Source: Ailanthus altissimus
Lineage: Eukaryota > Streptophyta > Magnoliopsida > Sapindales > Simaroubaceae
NCBI GenBank assembly: GCA_946807835.1
Contig: OX327696.1
Location: 2,740,501 to 2,804,500 of the forward strand
Length of the DNA stretch: 64,000 nt
Direction of reading: 5' to 3'
A program made the translations under genes and the position numbers. This document shows positions 21,901-32,004 of this stretch, piece by piece (position 1 is the stretch's first letter; every line of letters begins with the position of its first letter). The notes beneath the pieces are model-generated. The model did not search any database and had not been told where the DNA came from. It saw nothing but the letters and a program-made list of their open reading frames with translations.

Positions 21901-22970
21901 TTATGATGGGTCAGAGGTACACAAGAAGCAAATTTGACCATTGTGTGTATTTTCAGAGGCTACATGATGGTTCTTTCATTTATCTACTCTTGTATGTCGA
22001 TGACATGTTGATAGCTTCAACGAATGTCGAAGAAATTGAAAAATTGAAGATTCAATTGAATAGAGAGTTTGAGATGAAAGATTTGGGTGAAGCTAGAAAG
22101 ATACTAGGCATGGAGATTAGCAGGGACAGAGAAAGAGGCAAAATTTGTTTGACTCAAAAGCAATATCTGAAGAAGGTATTACAGCGTTTTGGCATTTCAG
22201 AGGAATCAAAACCTGTAAGTACCCCACTTGCTGCTCATATGAAGATCAGTGCATCTTTATCTCCTAGTTCAGATGAGGAACGAGAGTATATGTCTCGAGT
22301 TCCATATGCTAATGCAGTTGGTAGCCTAATGTATGCTATGGTGTGTACGAGACCTGATATTTCACATGCAGTTGGAGTAGTGAGCAGATACATGCATAAT
22401 CCTGGTAAAGGTCATTGGCAAGCTGTGAAATGGATTATGCGGTATTTATTGAAAACCGTAGGTGTTGGCTTAGTCTTTGAGAGAGATGAAACATGTAATC
22501 ACTATGCTGTTGGTTTTGTTGATTCTGATTATGCTGGTGATTTGGATAAACGTCGATCAACAACCGGTTATGTGTTTACTCTTGCGAGAGCACCTGTGAG
22601 TTGGAAGTCTACTTTACAGTCTACAGTTGCTTTGTCTACTACAGAGGCAGAGTACATGGCAGTTACAGAGGCTGTGAAGGAAGCTATTTGGTTACAGGGA
22701 TTGCTGGATGAATTGGGAATTGGTCAGAAGAAAATTAATGTTTATTCTGACAGTCAAAGTGCTATTCATTTAGCGAAGAATCCAGTATACCATGTTCGAA
22801 CGAAGCATATTGATGTTCGGCATCATTTCGTGCGGGAGATCATTAGTGAAGGAAGAATCTTACTTCAGAAGATTGGGACTGCCGAGAATCCCGCAGATAT
22901 GTTGACTAAAGTGGTGACAGCGATCAAGTTCAATCATTGTTTGGACTTGATCAATATAGTTCGAGTTTGA
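18969..22970 (+). CDS. Copia gag-pol polyprotein, intact
   Basis: One open frame of 1,333 codons from the chosen start at 18969 (MASSSSTSMRTVTV). The frame is open upstream to 18894, but that 25-residue extension is hydrophobic and unlike gag. Order by residue: gag about 20-215; CCHC knuckle 239-252 (CAFCREKGHWKKDC); aspartic protease DSG at 298-300; GAG-pre-integrase 425-475; integrase core with D near 489, D near 554 and E near 590 (VHSDVWGP, RTDNGGEY, NGVAERMNR); reverse transcriptase 855-1100 with YVDDM near 1009; RNase H 1180-1310 (VDSDYAGDLDKRRS, STTEAEYMA). Length and order are those of an autonomous Copia polyprotein, cleaved by its own protease in virus-like particles. Every catalytic motif is present, so activity is plausible. 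Confidence 0.96.
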   Translation: MASSSSTSMRTVTVSSAKIDVEKFDGRNNFGLWQSEVLDGLCQQDLDIVLEETKPEDIKEIDWDRLNIKACGLIRSCLCREQKYPFIREKSANALWKALENKYMKKSNENRLYLLKRLFRLQLRQGTSISSHIDEFNKLIADLLNLEETFKDEIKAMLLIGSLPDELDHLCITLIHGKDKLSFEEVCSSLTNYEIRRKDQREHRDESVEALTVRGRSQSRKPGKRGKSKSRGRVGKDECAFCREKGHWKKDCPKLKKKEKDMSISDACVVESVSDDSLSDFCLSGHSSTSRSDEWIMDSGCTYHMCPHREWFFNFEELNGGVVYMGNNDSCHTAGIGSIRLKNDDGSTRVLTDVRYIPKLRKNLISLGALESKGCTVSIRNGILRVTSGALVTLKGTRRNNLYYYNGSTVIGSAAMVSNNDADSEIIRLWHMRLGHAGEKALFSLVKRGLLKGAKTCKLEFCEHCVLGKQKRVKFGTAIHNTEGILDYVHSDVWGPSQTTSMGGLRYYVIFVDDFSRRTWVYVLKSKDDVLSAFLKWKKMVETQTGRNIRHLRTDNGGEYCSDQFLKLCQDEGIVRHFTVRGTPQQNGVAERMNRTLLEKVRCMLSNAELGKEFWAEAVIYACHLINRLPSAAIGDRTPLEVWSGKPVSDYDSLHVFGSIAYYHVKESKLDSRAKKAIFLGFSSGVKGYRLWCPSSRKIVSSRDVTFDESSMLKKSKNQTTVNSTPQQVERTQQQVKLETTTLNPVRSVETDNDTPMTEVILGNDGEGSTHEPQQQQETIAVNRPRREIRRPARFVDMVAYALPVVDDDVPSTYREAVSYSEVDQWKTAMKEEMQSLQKNETWELAQLPKGKKAIGCKWVYAKKDGFPDKKDVRYKARLVAKGYAQKEGIDYNEVFSPVVKHSSIRILLALVAQLNMELVQLDVKTAFLHGDLEEEIYMTQPEGFKVAGKEKLVCKLKRSLYGLKQSPRQWYKRFDRFMMGQRYTRSKFDHCVYFQRLHDGSFIYLLLYVDDMLIASTNVEEIEKLKIQLNREFEMKDLGEARKILGMEISRDRERGKICLTQKQYLKKVLQRFGISEESKPVSTPLAAHMKISASLSPSSDEEREYMSRVPYANAVGSLMYAMVCTRPDISHAVGVVSRYMHNPGKGHWQAVKWIMRYLLKTVGVGLVFERDETCNHYAVGFVDSDYAGDLDKRRSTTGYVFTLARAPVSWKSTLQSTVALSTTEAEYMAVTEAVKEAIWLQGLLDELGIGQKKINVYSDSQSAIHLAKNPVYHVRTKHIDVRHHFVREIISEGRILLQKIGTAENPADMLTKVVTAIKFNHCLDLINIVRV

Positions 22971-23059
22971 TAGCGCCATTGGGCGCAAATTTAGAGGCGC
23001 TGCTTTTGGATAGAGAAGTTTTTGGAAAAATGAAGCTTTATGGAGGATTGGCATATTCG

Positions 23060-23073
23060 CCAAGGTGGAGATT
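23060..23073 (+). other. polypurine tract of young Copia
   Basis: CCAAGGTGGAGATT directly precedes the 3' LTR, the expected plus-strand primer site. Confidence 0.75.
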
Positions 23074-23632
23074 TGTTGAAAATTGGCTTGTATGCCAAAT
23101 TGAGCCAATCCCACATTGGTGGGAGATGGCATGGAGGTGCTTTGGTAGGCCTATATAAGGCAAGGCTCTCCTTGAGATTTAATATACTTTTGAGAATATT
23201 TCTCTTCTCCCCTCTATTTGTAGGATCTCTTTATGAGAACCTCATAAGTTTAAGGATTTTACATTTAAATCCTTGAAAGTTGTAAGAATTCAATTTTTCC
23301 CTTTATTTTTGGGCATTTGTAGTAATACCCTATTGTTTAGGTAATTACAGTATTAGCCCTACTATTTGGGTATTTGCAGTTTGACCCAATAGTTAGAAAA
23401 TTTGTATTGTGGCCCAAAAATTTTGTAACTTCTCTTGAAGATAGTGGATTTGTTCTAGCGGCGCCCGAGGACGTAGGTAACATTACCGAACCTCGTTAAA
23501 CTTGGTGTTCTTTCCTTTTTGCATATTGTTGGATGTTTGGTTGCCTCGTTATGGTATAACTAGCATTATTGATTGTCCGCATAACAATTGGTAATAATGC
23601 TAATTGTTGTTTGAACGCTTCTTGGCGTAACA
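23074..23632 (+). repeat. 3' LTR of young Copia
   Basis: Reads identical to the 5' LTR over 559 bp. It carries its own TATA box (23151-23160), about 560 bp upstream of the TNL-1 start codon and in the same direction, so read-out transcription into TNL-1 is possible. Confidence 0.97.
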
Positions 23633-23637
23633 ATAAG
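23633..23637 (+). other. target-site duplication, right (ATAAG)
   Basis: Exact copy of 18239-18243 at the other end of the element. Confidence 0.95.
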
Positions 23638-23676
23638 TACTTCAGTAGCAAGTGACTTTTTTGATTCCAAATTTTC

Positions 23677-23717
23677 AGGAGCTCAAGTAGTAGACTGCAA
23701 AATTAGTTCATTCCGTC
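23677..23717 (+). other. splice acceptor and 5' UTR of TNL-1
   Basis: A pyrimidine-rich stretch ends 'attttcag|gag' at 23678/23679, followed by 39 bases to the ATG. This suggests an intron in the 5' leader whose donor lies upstream of the Copia element. Inferred from sequence only. Confidence 0.4.
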
Positions 23718-24217
23718 ATGAGCATTAATCAAAGAATCCTTTCAGATATTCATTCTTTCTCTCGCTGGAAATACGATGTTTTCTTGAGCTTTAGAGGTGA
23801 AGACACCCGCAGAAACTTCACAGATCATCTTTATGCTGCTTTGAATCAAAAAGGAATTAATATATTTAAAGATGATAAAGAACTACAGAGAGGAAAAGCC
23901 ATCTCACCAGAACTTTTTAAAGCCATTGAAGAATCCAAATTCTCAATTGTTGTTTTCTCACGAAACTATGCTTATTCGACTTGGTGCTTGGATGAACTTG
24001 TTAAGATTGTTTAATGCAAAAACACAAGTGATGAACAAAGGGTTTTTCCAATTTTCTATGATGTGGAACCGACCGTGGTAAGGAAGCAGGCGGGAAATTT
24101 TCAAGGAGCATTTGTTAAATATGAAGAAGCTTTTAGGGAGGATATAGAAAGGGTGGACAAGTGGAGGAGGGCATTGACAGAGGTGGCCAATCTCTCTGGA
24201 TGGGAATTAAAAGACAG
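23718..24217 (+). pseudogene. TNL-1 exon 1: TIR domain with premature stop
   Basis: Starts MSINQRILSDIHSF, then the TIR core YDVFLSFRGEDTRRNF at residues 19-34, FKDDKELQRGKAI, FSRNYAYSTWCLDEL and, beyond the TAA at 24012, VFPIFYDVEPTVVRKQ and VANLSGW. It ends 'gacag|gtaac' at 24217/24218 in phase 2. Intron 1 is 24218-24380. The ATG follows a 39-base leader after the acceptor and matches the usual short N-terminus before the TIR. Confidence 0.88.
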
Positions 24218-24380
24218 GTAACTGACAATTTTCAATCAGAGAACAACTTTGTATATTAAATTCGGTATATTCATTTATAAAACATGAGATTCTAATCTTC
24301 ATATTATAACATTGATAATATAACTTGTACATAATGTTTCATAACTAAGGAAGCCACCTAAACTTATTTTCACTTTGCAG

Positions 24381-25479
24381 GCACGAAGTAGAATTTATCC
24401 AAGAAATTACCAACGAGATATCAAGAAGATTATTGCCTACAACAGTAAAGACTTTTGATAATTTAGTGGGAATAAATTCACGACTGAAGAAACTAATGAA
24501 GCTAGTTAGAGGTACAGAGTATGATGACGTTCACATGATAGGAATCTGGGGGATAGGGGGAATTGGTAAGACAACAATTGCTAGAGTTGTTTATGAATTA
24601 ATTTGTTATGAATTTGAAGGAAGTAGTTTTCTAGCGAATGTTAGAGAAACTTCAAAAAGAGATGGTCTGATTGCTTTACAGAAGCAACTTCTTGCAGAAA
24701 CCCTAATGGAAGCAGATATTCGGATACATAATGACATTGATGGTATTCGAATGATAAAAAGCAGGTTGCAGAGGAGAAAGGTTATTGTTGTTGTGGATGA
24801 TGTTGCTCATATGAGTCAATTGAACAAACTTGTTGGAAGTCATTTTTGGTTTGGTTTGGGAAGTAGAATTATAATAACAACGAGAGATAAGCATTTGCTT
24901 ACAAGCCACAGAGTAAATGAAGTCTACAAGGTTGAGTCATTAAGTCCTGATGAAGCTTTTCGTCTTTTTTGTTTTAAAGCCTTCGATGATAATCAGCCTT
25001 CAGAAGAATATACTGCATTAACCACTCGGGTTTTAAATTATGCTAATGGTCTTCCATTAGCTATAGATATTTTGGGTGCTTTTTTGTTTGGTAGGCCTGT
25101 GATAGAATGGAGATGTGCCTTGGAAAGCCTGAATAGAGATTCTGAAAATGAAATACTAGATATACTTCAAATAAGCTTTGATGGGCTAAAAGAGATAGAG
25201 AAGAAAATATTTCTTGATATCGCATGTTTCTTTAAAGGGAAAGATAGGGATTATGTAACAAAAGTTTTGGATTACTGTGATTTTTACCCAGGTACTGGGA
25301 TCAGTGTCCTTATTGAGAAATCTCTAATAACTATTTCAAATGAAAACAAATTATGGATGCATGACTTGTTAGAAGAAATGGGTAAGCAAATTATTATTAG
25401 ACAATCTCCGGAGGAGCCTGGAAAACGTAGCAGATTGTGGAAAGAAGCAGATGTACGCCATGTGTTGACAAAAAACACG
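24381..25479 (+). CDS. TNL-1 exon 2: NB-ARC ATPase switch domain
   Basis: Residues about 167-533. Motifs in order: P-loop GIWGIGGIGKTT (221-232), RNBS-A FLANVRE, kinase-2 VIVVVDDV, RNBS-B GSRIIITTRD, GLPL (GLPLAIDILG), RNBS-D FLDIACFF and MHD (MHDLLEEMG). This is the nucleotide-binding on/off switch, and all key motifs are intact. It ends 'cacg|gtaagt'. A Met in frame at 24433 could start a TIR-less product. Confidence 0.93.
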
Positions 25480-25989
25480 GTAAGTGATTGATTAGACAAC
25501 ATATCTCTTTCAGCATCATTTATATTAACGAGTTAAATTAAATGATAATTTTATAAGTAGCACTAGACAATTAAAAATTTATTTAAAAAAATGTATGTCA
25601 AACGAGGTGGTATTTATTTTGTGGATTATACAATTGTATAGTAAATACATAAAAAAATATAAATCCACTCAATAAATAACACATCGCATGTCACCTAAGT
25701 GGGGATGCACTTTTTTTATAATTTTAGAATGTTTAGTATTATTATATTTAAGTAATGTTACATTTTTTAAAAGTTATATAAATTTTTTTATTCTAAATTG
25801 ATATATTAAATAATTATTAAATGGTAAAATTATATAATTTTTAAAATTATTTATAATGTACTTTTATCAATTACTTAACACATTATACAAAATAAAAATT
25901 TTAGAATAACACATGAGAACTTAATATTGATCTTATATCTTTATGGACATCGTCTTTTTCTTCACTTATGCTTTAGTTACAATTTTTAG

Positions 25990-26256
25990 GGAACTGAAGC
26001 AGTCGAAGTTATGGTATCATCTATGTTGCATTCAAGTGCAAATGGTAAAGCATTTTCAAATTTGACCAACCTAAGACTTCTCATAATAAGTGATGTGCAA
26101 CTTCCCGAAGGCTTTGAATACCTTTCTAATGAGTTACGAATGATTGAATGGCGTGGATATCCTTTAAAATCTTTGCCGTCAAATTCACAGCTGGATAAAA
26201 TTATTGAAATCACTGTGTGTTATAGTCACATCGAACAAATGTGGAAGGGAGTCAAA
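25990..26256 (+). CDS. TNL-1 exon 3: first LRR segment
   Basis: An 89-codon exon in phase 0, starting after 'tttttag|gga' and ending 'gtcaaa|gtaaga'. It contains NLTNLRLLIISDVQLPEGF and LRMIEWRGYPLKSLPSN, the standard linker and first LRR of TNLs. Intron 2 (25480-25989) is about 510 bp of AT-rich DNA. Confidence 0.9.
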
Positions 26257-26413
26257 GTAAGATTAAATCTTTCGATTATTTATATGATTCATTTCAATAA
26301 ATAATTATTGATAATTTTATTCATTTGTCTCTTAAGTAATGTGGTAAATTGAGGAAATTCTTGAGACTAATTATTCATCCCTTCAATATTTGTTGATACT
26401 TTGTCTTTGACAG

Positions 26414-27487
26414 CCTTTAAACGAGTTGAAATTCATAAGATTGAGCCACTCCAAGAACTTGATAAGTACACCAGATTTCTCAGGGGTCCCAAATTTAGAA
26501 GAGCTCATTCTTGAAGGATGTACAAGGCTGTGTGAGGTTCACCCATCTTTGCTGGTTCATAAGAAGATTATTTTATTGAATCTCAAAGATTGTATAAGCC
26601 TTATGGCTCTTCCAAGCAAGATGTGTATGGAATCTCTTAAGACACTTGTGCTTTCTGGTTGCTCGGAGCTGAGGAATTTTCCAGAGATTGTAGGAAGTAT
26701 GCAATGTCTTTTGGAACTGTTTTTAGATGGGACAGCTATTGAAGAACTGCCATTGTCTATTGAAGTTTTGACAGGACTTGCTCTATTGAATTTGAAGAAC
26801 TGCACCAATCTTGTGAGACTTCCAAATACTATAAATGGTTTGACATCTCTTAAAACATTGAATCTCTCTGGCTGCTTCAAACCCAAAAACGAACTTGAGA
26901 GTCCGGGGCCAGTAGAAAGTTTGGAGGACGTTAATTTAAGTGGAATAGCTGTGAGACAACCAATGTCATGCAATTTTCCTATGACAAATCTTCAAGCAAT
27001 ATCTTTTCAGGGATGCAAGGAACCATCATCTACATTGTGGTACTCAGAGTTACCCATCAGTTTGATGCAAAGGAGTTCAAATAACATGGCTTTCATGTTG
27101 CCATCTCTGTCAGGTTTATGTTCTTTGACAAAATTGGATCTCAGTGACTGTAATCTAAGGGGAGTAATCTCTAGTAATATATGCAACTTATCCTCATTAG
27201 AAGAGTTGAATCTAAGCAGAAACAAATTTTTTTTACTACCTGGAACCATTAACCGCCTTTGCAAGCTTAAAAATCTCAAATTGAAGGACTGCAAGAGGCT
27301 TGAATTTCTGCCAGAACTTCCACCCAGTATAAAGAACGTTGAAGTAGATGGTTGTGCTTCGCTGGAAACATTATCAGATGCAGTAAAATTATGCAAGTTG
27401 AACTTCTCAGTGATTAGTGGTATAAACTGCTTGAAATTGCTCAGCAACATCAATTTGATATTTACAGTGCTTCAGGGTTTCCATGAG
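26414..27487 (+). CDS. TNL-1 exon 4: main leucine-rich repeat block
   Basis: 358 codons, phase 0 at both ends. Repeats of the LxxLxxLxLSxC type run from LKFIRLSHSKNLISTPDFSG through LFLDGTAIEELPLSIEVLTG to LKNLKLKDCKRLEFLPELPP. The LRR is the usual recognition and autoinhibition surface. No stop or shift was seen. It ends 'catgag|gtcagt'. Confidence 0.9.
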
Positions 27488-27566
27488 GTCAGTCTCTAAC
27501 TATGTTTTTCTCAGATGTGCTAAACATTAGGAACTAAATTACTATCTCTTGTTTCCTTGGGTGCAG

Positions 27567-28196
27567 GCAGAGTCACATCAAGGAATTAGGCTTAGCATTG
27601 TTGTTCCTGGAAGTAAAATTCCAGAATGGTTCATTTATCAGAACGAGGGCTCTAAGATAACAATTAAGAGGCCATCAGAGCCGTATAAGAGGAATAACGT
27701 GGTGGGATATGCTATTTGCTGCGTTTTTTATGTCCCCAAATATAGTTCCAGAAGATCTTGCTCACGTCCTCCTTCAGATTGCAAACATGTACTTCAGTGC
27801 GATATGGAAATTGGTAAAATGGAATCTTTTACCACCTCCATTCATTTTGAAGAAAAATTCGGCCAGGCTTTGTCAGACCATCTTTGGCTATTCTATTGGT
27901 CCCGTGGAGAGTCCTACGCTCAAAAATTGCTGTTTAAGTCTAATCACGTTGAGTTGTTCTTTCAATCCTTTTCTGGATTTGGATTGAGAGTAAAGAGGTG
28001 CGGCTGCCATCCGGTATATCAGCAAGACGGAAACCAAAAGAGTAATTCTGTTCGGAATTTGAATGTATTCCATCAGGATTTTGTTGCCGCAACGTCAACG
28101 AGAAGCCTTTCTCACTATGTTTCTGCAGAAGCTAGTAGAAGTGGCTGCTCTGAAGGTGAGGAACCACGGGTTAAACGATTTAGAGAACTCAAATAA
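27567..28196 (+). CDS. TNL-1 exon 5: C-JID-type C-terminal domain
   Basis: 210 codons including the stop, starting after 'gtgcag|gca'. It opens with the C-JID signature IVVPGSKIPEWFIYQNEGS, followed by VVGYAICCVFYV and DHLWLFYWS, and ends in a tail with EGEEPRVKRFRELK. In TNLs the C-JID follows the LRR and can take part in effector recognition. The basic tail could be a nuclear signal (inference). The stop is TAA-type at the end of the frame. Confidence 0.88.
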   Translation, partial: AESHQGIRLSIVVPGSKIPEWFIYQNEGSKITIKRPSEPYKRNNVVGYAICCVFYVPKYSSRRSCSRPPSDCKHVLQCDMEIGKMESFTTSIHFEEKFGQALSDHLWLFYWSRGESYAQKLLFKSNHVELFFQSFSGFGLRVKRCGCHPVYQQDGNQKSNSVRNLNVFHQDFVAATSTRSLSHYVSAEASRSGCSEGEEPRVKRFRELK

Positions 28197-30516
28197 CCGG
28201 TAAATTTCCTATTTCTTCCCTTCAAAATATCTGTGTCAATTCCTTTCGAAATTCCATCTAATTCTTCCGTTATAAAGCGCCTTTCTTAGTTGGAGTTTTT
28301 CGTTCTTTGCACAAGGCAAGAGTTGTGGTTCAAATGTACAACATATTAGGATCCTACTCTTCTCTCAAACTTCTCTTCCTTTTTTATTCTATTAGTCCAA
28401 GAGTTCGAAGCAAAGAACGTATACAAGTCATGCACTCTTTGATCTCTCTCTTATTGGTGGCAAAATACCAAAATATAAAAAGTCTGAAAGTCATGCATCT
28501 CTTCCATTTCTCTTCTACTAGTCCAAAAGATGGAATCATGAGAGTTTAGAAAGTCATGCATATCCTCCATTTCTGGATATTAGTCCACAAGATTGAAAAA
28601 GCGAAAGTTTGCAAGTCAAGAAGCCATAAATAATGACAACTATTATTTTTCAACTACGAGAACTTCATTTCTTTTATAAATTTCTATCTTTTCTATAATC
28701 ATGCTTGCAGTTTCAATTGAAATGAATTTCAAAGAGAAAAATAGGGATTTTAAGAGCAACAGATCTTACTCAGGTCGACAATCGTAGACTTGGAGACTGA
28801 AAATCAATATTAAGGTGAAACCTCCACAAGAATGGTTGAGCTCAAGGCTTTAAGCTTTCTGTACTCCCTTGACCAGGAAAATACCAGTTTGGTTTGGCAG
28901 TCAAGAGATTTTTCATATGGGTTTAAGGAAATTTTAATAAAAAAATTATGAACGAATGTAATAATATACATGTCTACGTTTGCAATTTAAATAACATTAA
29001 AGTTGTATATGCATATATAGGGCTAAAATGAGATTTTCTACAGGATGCTAATGACTTCTCGTACTATCATCTACATTAACTTTTAGGCTTAAACTCTATT
29101 GAGTCGATTAGTTCCTCCAATCTCCTGAGGAATGAGAAGGGAAGGGAAGGGTAGGGAAAGTAATAAAAATAGGGTGATTCGTGTGACTCAATACGTGGAT
29201 GCATTTTTGTTTAAAATTAAAACTTGTCCTTAAAGTATATGATACAAACATGAATATATAAAAATTCATAAATAACTTTTCTTTTACCATTCATTATATA
29301 AAATAAAGTGCATAAACTAAATCTTTAATTAAAATATATAAAGTCACTATGTATACATAAACTAAATCTTTAATTAAAACATATAAAGTCACTATGTAAA
29401 ATAGCTTACTATAAAAATGCTTTTCTTAATCTCTTTCTATAAATAATAGCTGATTATGAATAATATATGCTATCACAAAATCATGTACTCAAGTATAAAT
29501 ATCTGAAATCTATTATAATATCTCTTCTTAGCTAACAAGGTTAAACACATTTGGTATTTAAAATATTATATACTATAATTTATACATAAAACTACACTAA
29601 ACTAGTACTTAGTGCGAAATCTTATCATACCGAAAAACCTTTGGGCAGAGCATTGGACATACTCATCTCATATCCTTGTCTTACACAAGCGCAAAGCAAA
29701 AAGGCTCCCAAAGAGAGAAATGTCTGGCTTCTGTGCATATAAACAAGTCCCAAAAATCTTAATCCTATCTTTTTATTTGAAGGGGAGAGGGTATAGCCTA
29801 TTGGTTTCAAAAATATTTCTTTTATACAATATATGAACTTATAATATATCATCATATCATATATTATACTCTTTAAATCTCAAATCACTTTAAAAAAACT
29901 ATTATATAAAAAATGCTCTCTTAAGTATAAATATATCATGAGCCAAAATCATAGTATGGATGTTTTCTCTTCCAAAATAGGGGTTAAAATTGTGACTCGA
30001 GGTGGATGATGTATTTATTTACCCAAATCATAAAGTATCTCCCCTTAATGTCTTGAAGTGATTATAATTAATGTTTAAACCTATAAAGTAATATAAATCT
30101 GAAATGGGATCATAATTAATCTTAAAACAGGTTTTCCAAAACCTTTTGATTTCGACCAATATTATCTAACTGATATTTCTCATGCATCAAACAATGTCCA
30201 TTTATCACATAATCAAAACACATTACCCTTAAAACATAAATTAATATCAAATCAAGTAAATCAAATTTAAATTCTTCGAAAACCAAGTTATAATCATTCT
30301 TAAATATAAATCTTTAACTTAATCAAATCAGAACATTCATTAAGCAACCTTAGTATCTGAATTTTATAAAATCACATGCTCACTTAAAAGTCATGAAACT
30401 GTCTTAGAACTACTCATGACACATATTTTAGTACATAATCATTCAATGATACATTCATTAAGGAATCATTTTAAAATAATTTATTTTCAAAACTTCAAAA
30501 ATCTATCAAACCTAAT
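28197..30516. other. no gene recognised; downstream of TNL-1
   Basis: AT-rich. It includes a short imperfect tandem repeat at 28,430-28,620: three units of about 60 bp, each with 'agtcatgca' and a later 'ctagtcca'-like core. No supported reading frame. Part of the right half may be old LTR sequence split by the solo LTR at 30517. Confidence 0.5.
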
Positions 30517-32004
30517 TGATGAACACATGAAAATGCATGTTGTTAAGAGATTCAATCACCATTTAATGTCACTAAGTTTAGTATTTTCTGTATTTTTAGC
30601 TTGAAATAAAGTGTTCTCCTTAAATTGTGATTAATGAATGTTATTTGGACAGGTTTAGGTAAAATGGACATAACTCTCAATGTAGAAATCGAAATGAAGA
30701 AATTCTTGAACCTGGTGCAACATGACTCAATCTTACACAAATTTGAAGAATAGTGGAAAAGCCAAATCTAACATGTTATGGGCCAAAATTGAGATACAAC
30801 ATAATCGGATTACAACTCCTACCCAGCTTGACCCAACTCACGTATTTAGACCGTATCTCAAAAAATACGTACTCAATTGGTATAATTCTTGAAGCTGTGA
30901 ATTGATGAATTAACTATCAACAACTCGTATGTTTATGATAAAGTCCAAATCAGCCGTTATCATGGACCAAATCGCATTGCAAGTAGGTAAAATGGTTGTT
31001 GGTCGAATTCTGATGTATCTTTGGAATGTTGCTCATATCTCATTGGATACTCATCCAATTTGCATGAAATTAGTGCCTATGGAAAGAAGAGTCAAAATTA
31101 TACAACTTTTATGTTGGCTGCAGAAGCTGAATTGATCATTTACATTATAAAAAATGTGATGCAAGTGGATACACGAGTTATTGGCTTAAAATTATTGAAG
31201 ATTGATGTCATCCATGACATATGTCCATTCATTACCTATATAAGGAGACCCTTAGGACATTTTTATTAGATAATTCTCTCTCTTTTATGTGTAATAAATC
31301 TACTTCCATGCTTTGATTCAGTGTCAAGAGCTACAAATGTTGTAAGTTTGGTTTTGATTAAACTCTTAACTATTTTATTTTCTATAATCCAGAGGTTATA
31401 ATTCTCATGTCTCATATATGTTCAGTCATGCTTTTCTTATGTGATTCATGTTGATTTATAATTATTACTGGTTACATTGTTTTATATGTTAATCTTTTAC
31501 TGCAGTATTGTCAATTTGATATATTGTCGATCTTGGATAACATGTAAGGGCAATAAATGTTTGATATTCAAGTTAATATTTTACTGCAATATTATCAAAA
31601 TGATATATTGTCGATCTTAGATAACTTGTATAAATAACATGATGTGTGTTAATGCTTGCAAAGAGTTTAACTAAATCAAATACATGTGTTATCAAATGTG
31701 CTATATATTACATACCTTCCGATTAATTGTTTGGGATGTGAAACTTTCAGTTGAGTTATAAATATCGAATCAAAGTATAGAATAGATTTATAAAGCATAA
31801 TTCTGATTCTCAAAGCCTTGCTTAAATCATCATAAGACATTTTTCTCAATTCATAGAAAATTTTATCTCATCCGTTTAAATCAATTAACCCTTTGCTACT
31901 GCTTTAATATTTTACTTCACCAACCTATTTTGCCAAGAGCTTCCTCGTGGGATTGACACCTCAATCTATACTGCGATAGTCGCGTTATATTTTGAGCGTA
32001 AACA
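30517..32004 (+). mobile_element. solo LTR A (1,488 bp) with CTAAT target duplication
   Basis: Starts TGATGAACACATG and ends GAGCGTAAACA. It is flanked on both sides by CTAAT (30512-30516 and 32005-32009), a perfect 5-bp duplication. It has no PBS, internal region or second LTR, so it is a solo LTR left by recombination. The tail 'cctcgtgggattgacacc' near 31,950 is of a type common at plant LTR ends. An inverted relative lies at 50680-52222. Confidence 0.92.

Larger units (their letters stand above)
18244..23632 (+). mobile_element. intact, young Ty1/Copia element (5,389 bp)
   Basis: Two 559-bp LTRs (18244-18802 and 23074-23632) read as identical base for base. They are flanked by a perfect ATAAG duplication. 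Inside are a PBS (18805), one uninterrupted gag-pol frame and a purine-rich tract (23060-23073). Identical LTRs mean very recent insertion, since both copies are made from one template at transposition. All domains for an autonomous element are present. It lies in the same orientation as TNL-1, and its 3' LTR ends 85 bp before that gene's start codon. The Tork/Tnt1-like lineage call is inferred from gag and protease style. Confidence 0.97.
23718..28196 (+). pseudogene. TNL-1: TIR-NB-ARC-LRR resistance gene, five exons, one nonsense codon
   Basis: An intracellular immune receptor of the TNL class. TIR domains of this class are NAD-cleaving signalling modules. Inferred exons: 23718-24217 (TIR), 24381-25479 (NB-ARC), 25990-26256, 26414-27487 (LRR), 27567-28196 (C-JID). 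All junctions have GT/AG borders and phases match, giving 1,190 codons including the stop. The one break is TAA at codon 99 (24012-24014) in the TIR, five residues past the likely catalytic Glu of WCLDEL (E93); the frame continues cleanly after it. The first product would be a 98-residue TIR stub. A TIR-less protein from the Met at 24433 is conceivable. All NB-ARC motifs are intact, so the stop is recent, or an assembly error. The style resembles Citrus N-like TNLs. Confidence 0.9.

Noticed and set aside
26557..27453. Two minus-strand frames (138 and 148 codons) across the TNL-1 LRR exon
   Set aside because: Antisense shadows of the LRR; leucine-rich codons leave the opposite strand open. No motif of their own.
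29612..29836. 74-codon plus-strand frame downstream of TNL-1
   Set aside because: Low-complexity context, no motif, and an overlapping open frame on the other strand.
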